Shown: positions 58,500 to 64,000 of the stretch, piece after piece | Numbering within the stretch: position 1 is the stretch's first letter | Layout of the letters: every line of letters starts with the position of its first letter | Assembly: GCF_029227915.1 (NCBI RefSeq) | Contig: NC_079887.1 | Span: 18,413,650-18,477,649 of the forward strand | Source of the DNA: Hydractinia symbiolongicarpus | Lineage: Eukaryota; Cnidaria; Hydrozoa; Anthoathecata; Hydractiniidae | Length of the DNA stretch: 64,000 bases | Direction of reading: 5' to 3' | Position numbers and translations under genes: made by a program | Notes under the pieces: model-generated | Told to the model about the DNA's origin: nothing | The model's database searches: none | What the model saw: the letters and a program-made list of their open reading frames with translations, nothing else

Positions 58500-59412
58500 A
58501 GTTTACATTTTATTTAAAACCCTCTTCGGTCCGGCTATTTTTCAATCATATTCAGACGTTAAAGCGCGTGTTATAATTGATGCAAACTATCAAACCTTTT
58601 TATCTATAACTGCGGCGTTAAGCAAGACTGCAAGTTAGCTCCAACGCTTTATGGAATTTATGCAGCGATTACACTGTGGATTGCCTTTACAGATATCAAA
58701 CACGGACATTCTGTTTTGATTCATTTTCGTACTGATGGGATTATTTTTAACTTAAAAAAACTAAAAGCGAACACTAAAGCTTTCTTTGAATATATAAGAG
58801 AAGGTCAATACCCTGATGATATAGCAATCCTAAGCGATACGGATTACGGTTTGCAGACTTTACTCTCAGCATACAATGAAACTTCAAAGCGTTTTGGACT
58901 GCGAATTAATGGAGAAAGACCGAAGTCATGTGCTTGGGTCCAGAAATAGACTTTTTATTGAAAGACGAGATAACTGCGCGTATGCAAGCTGCTTCGTGTG
59001 TCTACGGTCGACTTAAGCAACGTGTTTTTAAAAAACGAAATTTGACAACTGTGGCAAAAATCACTGTCTACCCATACTTCTCTACGGAAATGACACATGG
59101 ACATTGTATTCCCACGAAATAAAAAAACTTGGAAATCTTTAGCAACGTCATCTCAGAGCCATTATGAAAATCAAATGGGATGACTTCATCAGTAATGAAG
59201 AATTTCTGAACAGAACGCGTTGCGAAGACATTGAGATTCCTTTAGCGAAAAGGCGACTAAGGTGGCTCGGCCACATCTGTCGAATGGATGACTCACGGAC
59301 GGTGAAAAGGGTATTCTATGGTGAGCTGGCTAAAGGTAGCCGAAAAGCTGGTCGACCGAAATTACGTTTTAAAGACAATTGCAAGCGAACTCTTAAACTT
59401 GCTGACTGTTAA
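58500..59412 (+). pseudogene. LINE reverse transcriptase 3' fragment
   Basis: Shifted frames read KDCKLAPTLYGIYAAIT, then LIHFRTDG, YPDDIAILSDTDYGLQTLL (YPDD where YADD is expected) and GLRINGE (58,716-58,949). A final frame carries RRLRWLGHICRMDDSRTVKRVFYGEL.KGSRKAGRPKLRFKD (59,164-59,412), the classic C-terminal motif of CR1/Jockey-related elements. Multiple shifts; dead copy. Confidence 0.75.
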
Positions 59413-59589
59413 ATTTTATTTTGTTAATGTTTGTATATTACTTGTTCGCGAGTTGAGGCAAATATATATATACACACACGGGAAAGAAACAAAGACAATT
59501 GCTACATTCAATGCTATAGTTTTATGCTTTCGCAATGTTCAGTTGAATAAATTGACATTTAAACCGTAAGAAGAACAACAGAGGGATTC

Positions 59590-59890
59590 TAGTTGATGTT
59601 ACAAAGTTGTGTTGTAAGTTTCAAGTACTAAGGATAATCCTAAAAAGAGTCACTAATTTTCCCGACTATGAGGATTTCATAGAGATTTTTAGGGGTAGTT
59701 TCGAGTAATAGCCAATATCACAACCTCTGAGAGATATGGGACCAAAAAATCTGGCACGCAGGTGTATAATAGAAAAATATTGAACTCCATATGTATTATA
59801 GCCATACTGTATATCATAAAAAAGTTATTAAAAATAACCGCCCGGGAGTGCGGAATCCGCTTCCCCTGCCTGACCGATTGGAGTTAACCC
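59590..59890 (+). mobile_element. piggyBac-like MITE fragment (same family as 6,211-6,973)
   Basis: Shares AAGTTGTGTTG(C/T)AAGTTTCA(A/G)GTACT, TTTCATAGAGATTTTTAGGG and GGAATCCGC segments with the intact element. It ends near TGACCGATTGGAGTTAA, directly followed by a second CCCTATTCGG terminus. Confidence 0.6.
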
Positions 59891-59895
59891 TATTC

Positions 59896-61506
59896 GGACT
59901 GGGTTATAGGTGGGCTAGCGAAGTCGCGAACAGGAGGGGTGGCATGTTCTACCATCGTAACTTCTCGGGTTGGGTGGTAATTCTTAAAAATTGGTACGGG
60001 TGACGCCTGTCACGTGAGAATTAAAAACCATGCTTGAAATGAAGCTGAAGTCTACTATTCACTTTGTGAGATATGACCCTTGATAAGAATTTATAGCATT
60101 TTAAATTTTAGAGAGTTTACTATGGTGTTTTTAGGCAATGTGTGATAAGTCCTAACGTGATCAACAGTTAGTCACGAAGTTCTAACAATTGAGCAAATAA
60201 TTCGGAACACAATTTGAAATTACCATAGGTACTTTATGCAAACCTCCTTCCTCGTCATTTACCGGATACTCAGTAGGGTTAAGGCATAAATTTAGAAAAG
60301 CAACCAAAGAAATTATCCCAGTGGCTTTAGAAATCAACATTTTTTTAAAGAAGTACATATAATATACCAATTACAGGATCGATAAATACTGAGTTAATCC
60401 TTCGCCATCGGACAAGAGTGTAGGTGGGTCATCGTCGAGGTGCTGCATAATCCTTTACCTAAAAATAATTATAATAAAGTTCTGAAAGATATGAGAACTA
60501 AGCATTTGGCAAGAATGTGCGTAATGAATACACGCCTTTATATACCGTAAGTACTGGATTAAGCGCCCGGGTGCTTATTTACAATTATGAATTTTAGAGG
60601 GGCGCATATGTGAATGAAATCCCGTATGAAATCTCATTTTTATGTCATGTTAAAGTTCTCCGTTAAACCTCCCAATAAGGTTCTTACCCTAATCCTGACC
60701 CTGGCCCTCTGGTTGGGAAATAACCGGCAAGCACCAAACTTTTTATTGGGAAACTATAATGCTTGTAAAATATAAAAACAGAACAGAACATATGTATGTA
60801 ACAGGTATAAGTAACATGTATCTGATAAGTGTTCTTAATATATAGTGAACTGCATAAACGAAAAGATAGATAAAAAAAACTAATTATGATATGAAATTTC
60901 ACGGTTTGACCATGAAAGAACCAAGTTTATAAGAACATAAATTTTAGTACATTTTAAGAACATTTAAGGCATAATAACAGTAAAATTAAGAGCAATTTGA
61001 GAAAATTTTGAGGCTTTAAATTGGAGAAGTTGAAAACATTAAAAGGCTTCCTTCAGGATCAGCATTCTTATAAAAAACATGCACTTTAAGGAGTTTCCAA
61101 TGTTTACAAAAGTTTTTTTGCACATGCGCCGGAATTTCAGTAGATAGAAAATATAAACAAAGAACATGTAAAACATGACTGAAAAAATGATGAAAAGACC
61201 AATAAAAACCAATGTATAAGCAACAAAAAAGTGAAATTTCGAACTATTCGAATTTCACAAAACACATTATTCTTAAAATATTCCTAAAATTTCGGATTTT
61301 GAGCCTAGTCCAAAAGCGATAGCATTTCGTCAATTTTTAATTATTTTAGAATAGTCAAATCATGTCCAGTGTCCAATGAGATTTTAACAGTCAACGTAAG
61401 TAAAATATATGTCTAAACAAGCCACAATTCCGATAACATTAAATGTCAAGCCTACAGTGTGATATAACGATATACGTGAGTATTATTTGTGTATTATTAT
61501 TAATTT
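59896..61506. other. AT-rich noncoding DNA
   Basis: No gene or repeat family I can support. ORFs are short and low-complexity. Confidence 0.5.
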
Positions 61507-61632
61507 GAGGTACAAAATGATGTTGGACTTTATTAAAGAGCTTAAAAAGTTGGTTAACAAGTCTTTAAATTTTTAAAACTACTGATAAAGTGTTTTTTAA
61601 CACTATAAAAGTCCAACATCATTTTATACCTC
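61507..61632. mobile_element. 126-bp fold-back MITE
   Basis: Arms GAGGTACAAAATGATGTTGG / CCAACATCATTTTATACCTC (about 26 bp with one mismatch) enclose about 70 bp. No ORF. Confidence 0.7.
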
Positions 61633-61786
61633 GCGTTCCCTTTAACAAAAGCTACATGCTTCCTTATAAGAAACACGTTTTTAAAAAACATGCAGATAAG
61701 AATACTTTTAACTGGTAAGTCGCAAAAATCGAAAAATTTGAAAAAGTAAATTTAAGAATCAACAAGACTCATACTGAAAAGCATTA

Positions 61787-61922
61787 TAAAGCCTATTTTC
61801 CACTTCAAGAAAATTTTCCGCAGCACGAAACGGAGAAGTAAGCGTACTTAAAATCTTTACATCACGTGAACGGAAAATCTTTTTGTCCGTTTTGTTTCCT
61901 TTATGTGGAAAATAGCCTTAAA
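61787..61922. mobile_element. 136-bp MITE with AAGCCTATTTTCC ends
   Basis: Left end AAAGCCTATTTTCCACTT and right end (inverse) TTAAGGCTATTTTCCACAT form imperfect TIRs of about 20 bp. The interior contains ACGTGAACGGAAAATC. Noncoding. Confidence 0.6.
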
Positions 61923-63404
61923 GGTTTAAGATAGGAGCCACATTGTATATTTTTTTTTTCTTTTGTCTGAAAGACAGAAGTGAAATTCTACTGTGGGTTT
62001 AAAAACCTGGATGTAAACACACCTAAGTACAGTAACAAATGACTGCAGTCGTCGTAATAAATATTCTTAAAAAATATTAATTTAGTCACTTGCAAATACT
62101 AATACTGTGTTATTTCCAAACTTTTCCCCGCAAAAATGTGCTAATAATAATGACCTTTAATCAAAACTAGTAATTGTTTACAATTATTATATGCAACAAA
62201 TTGTGTAAATATGACAGAATCTGCCATTTATCATTGACATTTAATGTCCTGAGTTAAAGGCATTGTGCTAGCGTGAAAAAAGCTTAATTCATGTAAGTTT
62301 AGTTGACATTTTTGAGAATGTACTAACACAAAACAAAATATAAGTTTGCGGACATGAAACGAATTGAATATAAAATTCAATACAAACCTTATACAGTTAT
62401 ACCAAGAAAATAAAATCACAGTTAAATGCGGCTTTAAAAGGCTATACACATTAGCTATGCTTGACACATAATAACACTAATCGAGTAGCAAAACATGTAA
62501 AACTTTGCCCAACAAACACAATCACAATAAAGGCAGAACAAGTTTAGCAATAGCTATCATTTTGATAGTGACACAAAATAATATTAGACAATATATTGGA
62601 TGTAAACATCTAAAAAGAATTAAAAAAACTGCAGACAAATCTTCACCCCTTCTCTTCCATAAACACTATATATCACTTTACATTGGATCTTTACAATAAT
62701 AGCTAGCTAACATATGATTTTCATTTATATATCTATATACATTTTAAAAATCAACTGACTGAGGAAACGACTAAATCCTTTGTGTGACATTCTTTTCATG
62801 ACGGTGAGCTGGCTTGTTTAGCTGAGATCTTACCATTGGTTAAAAAATCCTCTAGATGAATTCTGTTGTTTACATTTCAGCTCTTTCGACCCTGGCATCT
62901 ACGTGGCTGAAAAAAAGATGAAGAGGCTAGGTAAAGCAAATTAATTATCAGTCCATTTCATCACATGAATGCATTTTTAAGAGTTTAGATGAATTCAAAT
63001 ATATTTCATTTTTTCCTGCCACGCAAATGCCAGAGTACCGCTGAAAAGTAAACAAAAACGTCACGCTGGAATTCAAATCAGCCTTGTCGAGATCTTGGTT
63101 GTCTCCACCAATTTATTTTATAATCAAATTTCCTTTGAGTGATCTGTTTCAAAATAAAAACAAAACTTTTGTGCCCCCCTTATGTGAACATAAAAAAAAC
63201 ATCAAGTTCTTGATGCTTAACTGCTTAAGAGTTTAGCTACTGGCTAGCTAGGAACTAAATGAATGCAACTGACTAACCAGGTAACTACACAAAAGACAAT
63301 ATATCTTCTTAAGAAACTAAAACTATCACATTAATTACCTTTTTATTTAAAATAGCTAACTAACAGTTCTTACATTCACACCAGTCATTTTCTCACCGCC
63401 TTAA
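61923..63404. other. noncoding interior up to the right inverted repeat
   Basis: No supported gene. AT-rich with scattered GCTAG-rich motifs. Small ORFs (62,231-62,467; 62,505-62,699) are unconvincing. Confidence 0.5.
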
Positions 63405-63621
63405 GTTGCCATCTTTAAATAGTTAAATTGTTAAAAATTGTACGGCAGCCGTAAGAGATGCAATTCTATCCTATAGCGATGAAAGTCTATCCGACAACGA
63501 TGCAAATCTATCCGATAGCGATGCAAATCTATCCTACAGCGATGCAATTCTATCCGGTTGCCGTCAAACGATGCAAATATATCCGAAAATGATGCAAATC
63601 TATCCGAAAATCAACAATCCA

Positions 63622-63624
<3 letters not shown>
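63405..63624 (-). repeat. right inverted repeat with 21-bp subrepeats
   Basis: Inverse of 53,287-53,525; about six copies of (GC)GATGCAAATCTATCCGATA. Ends CAATCCATG, then the TTA tract. Confidence 0.9.

Positions 63625-63703
<79 letters not shown>
63625..63703. repeat. (TTA)n microsatellite at the right element end
   Basis: About 26 TTA units directly after CATG, the same junction as at 32-33 and (inverse) 53,286. Confidence 0.95.
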
Positions 63704-63704
<1 letters not shown>

Positions 63705-63946
63705 GTGGCGGGTGGCCTAGTGGTTATGGCGTTTGCTTCTTAATCATAAGGTCCGTGGTTCGGTCCACAGCGCGGGCATGTTTAGCAAGTGTACCACAGC
63801 TACGGGTCAACCTTGCCATGTGAGGGAAATTGGGTAGGCTACCGGTGAATACCTAACGTATACATTCAGAACACAGGACCCACATTAATAACAGTGTTTC
63901 CAACACTGAAGTGGCTTCATCCTGTATAAATATTCAGGATGATGAT
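63705..63946 (+). mobile_element. tRNA-derived SINE
   Basis: The head resembles a tRNA with A box TGGCCTAGTGG and B box GGTTCGGTCC (pol III internal promoter) around GTTTGCTTCTTAATCATAAGG. A non-tRNA body follows (TTAGCAAGTGTACC...GGGAAATTGGGTAGGC) and a short ATGATGATT-like tail. Confidence 0.65.
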
Positions 63947-64000
63947 TATAACATTATAACTGTTTTGTGAATCATACAGATAGAAAATTTGTGGAAATGT

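Overview
This window is animal nuclear DNA. It is AT-rich, has long (TTA)n microsatellites, MITEs, LINE/Penelope-like remnants and a tRNA-derived SINE, and at least one candidate spliced gene. It carries a Polinton/Maverick (adintovirus-type) element whose small accessory proteins look like families I associate with cnidarian Polintons. My best guess is a cnidarian, probably hydrozoan. Nothing here is bacterial.

The dominant architecture is a large imperfect palindrome. Sequence at 4.5-8.5 kb reappears inverted at 49.06-53.02 kb, and 26.05-33.86 kb reappears inverted at 44.32-48.97 kb, nearly identical over kilobases. A 10.5-kb non-symmetric centre (33.86-44.32 kb) holds a minisatellite, the only full-length copy of an MFS transporter gene, and the left end of a second Polinton. 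The arms differ by discrete insertions. The left arm alone has a 15.5-kb Polinton (10,528-26,050), a 3.2-kb insertion with a SWIM-type fragment (28.8-32.0 kb) and a 3.95-kb insertion inside a TTA microsatellite (0.18-4.14 kb). The right arm lacks 1.9 kb of the MFS 3' region. The right arm keeps the uninterrupted Polinton target site near 48,966. The palindrome could be a true inverted duplication or two haplotypes joined head to head by assembly.

Polinton 1 has terminal inverted repeats (TIRs) of 205/236 bp, a 5-bp target duplication AACTA, and genes packed on both strands. In order: ankyrin-repeat protein, small 104-aa protein, SAP-like protein, membrane protein, minor capsid (penton-like) protein, 373-aa conserved protein, coiled-coil/membrane protein, 183-aa protein, major capsid protein, 132-aa membrane protein, RVE integrase, 191-aa Cys-containing protein, BRO-N protein, 210-aa protein, HNH nuclease, and protein-primed type DNA polymerase B. 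PolB, integrase, HNH, BRO, SAP, MCP and minor capsid each carry one or a few point lesions (in-frame stops or 1-nt shifts), so this copy is recent but broken. I see no packaging ATPase or adenain-like protease. Polinton 2 (39,924-about 44,200) has a related TIR and the same 212-aa/minor-capsid/373-aa core, but a different left-end cassette: DUF4116-type repeats, a small membrane protein, a 29-aa zinc-ribbon-like ORF and an unrelated 180-aa protein.

From 53.0 to 63.7 kb lies a separate about 10.3-kb segment bounded by inverted about 230-bp repeats made of about 21-bp subrepeats and capped by microsatellites. It carries a candidate multi-exon PHD-finger gene and decayed fragments (SET domain, GIY-YIG Penelope-like element, LINE reverse transcriptase, MITEs). 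A tRNA-derived SINE lies just outside its right end.
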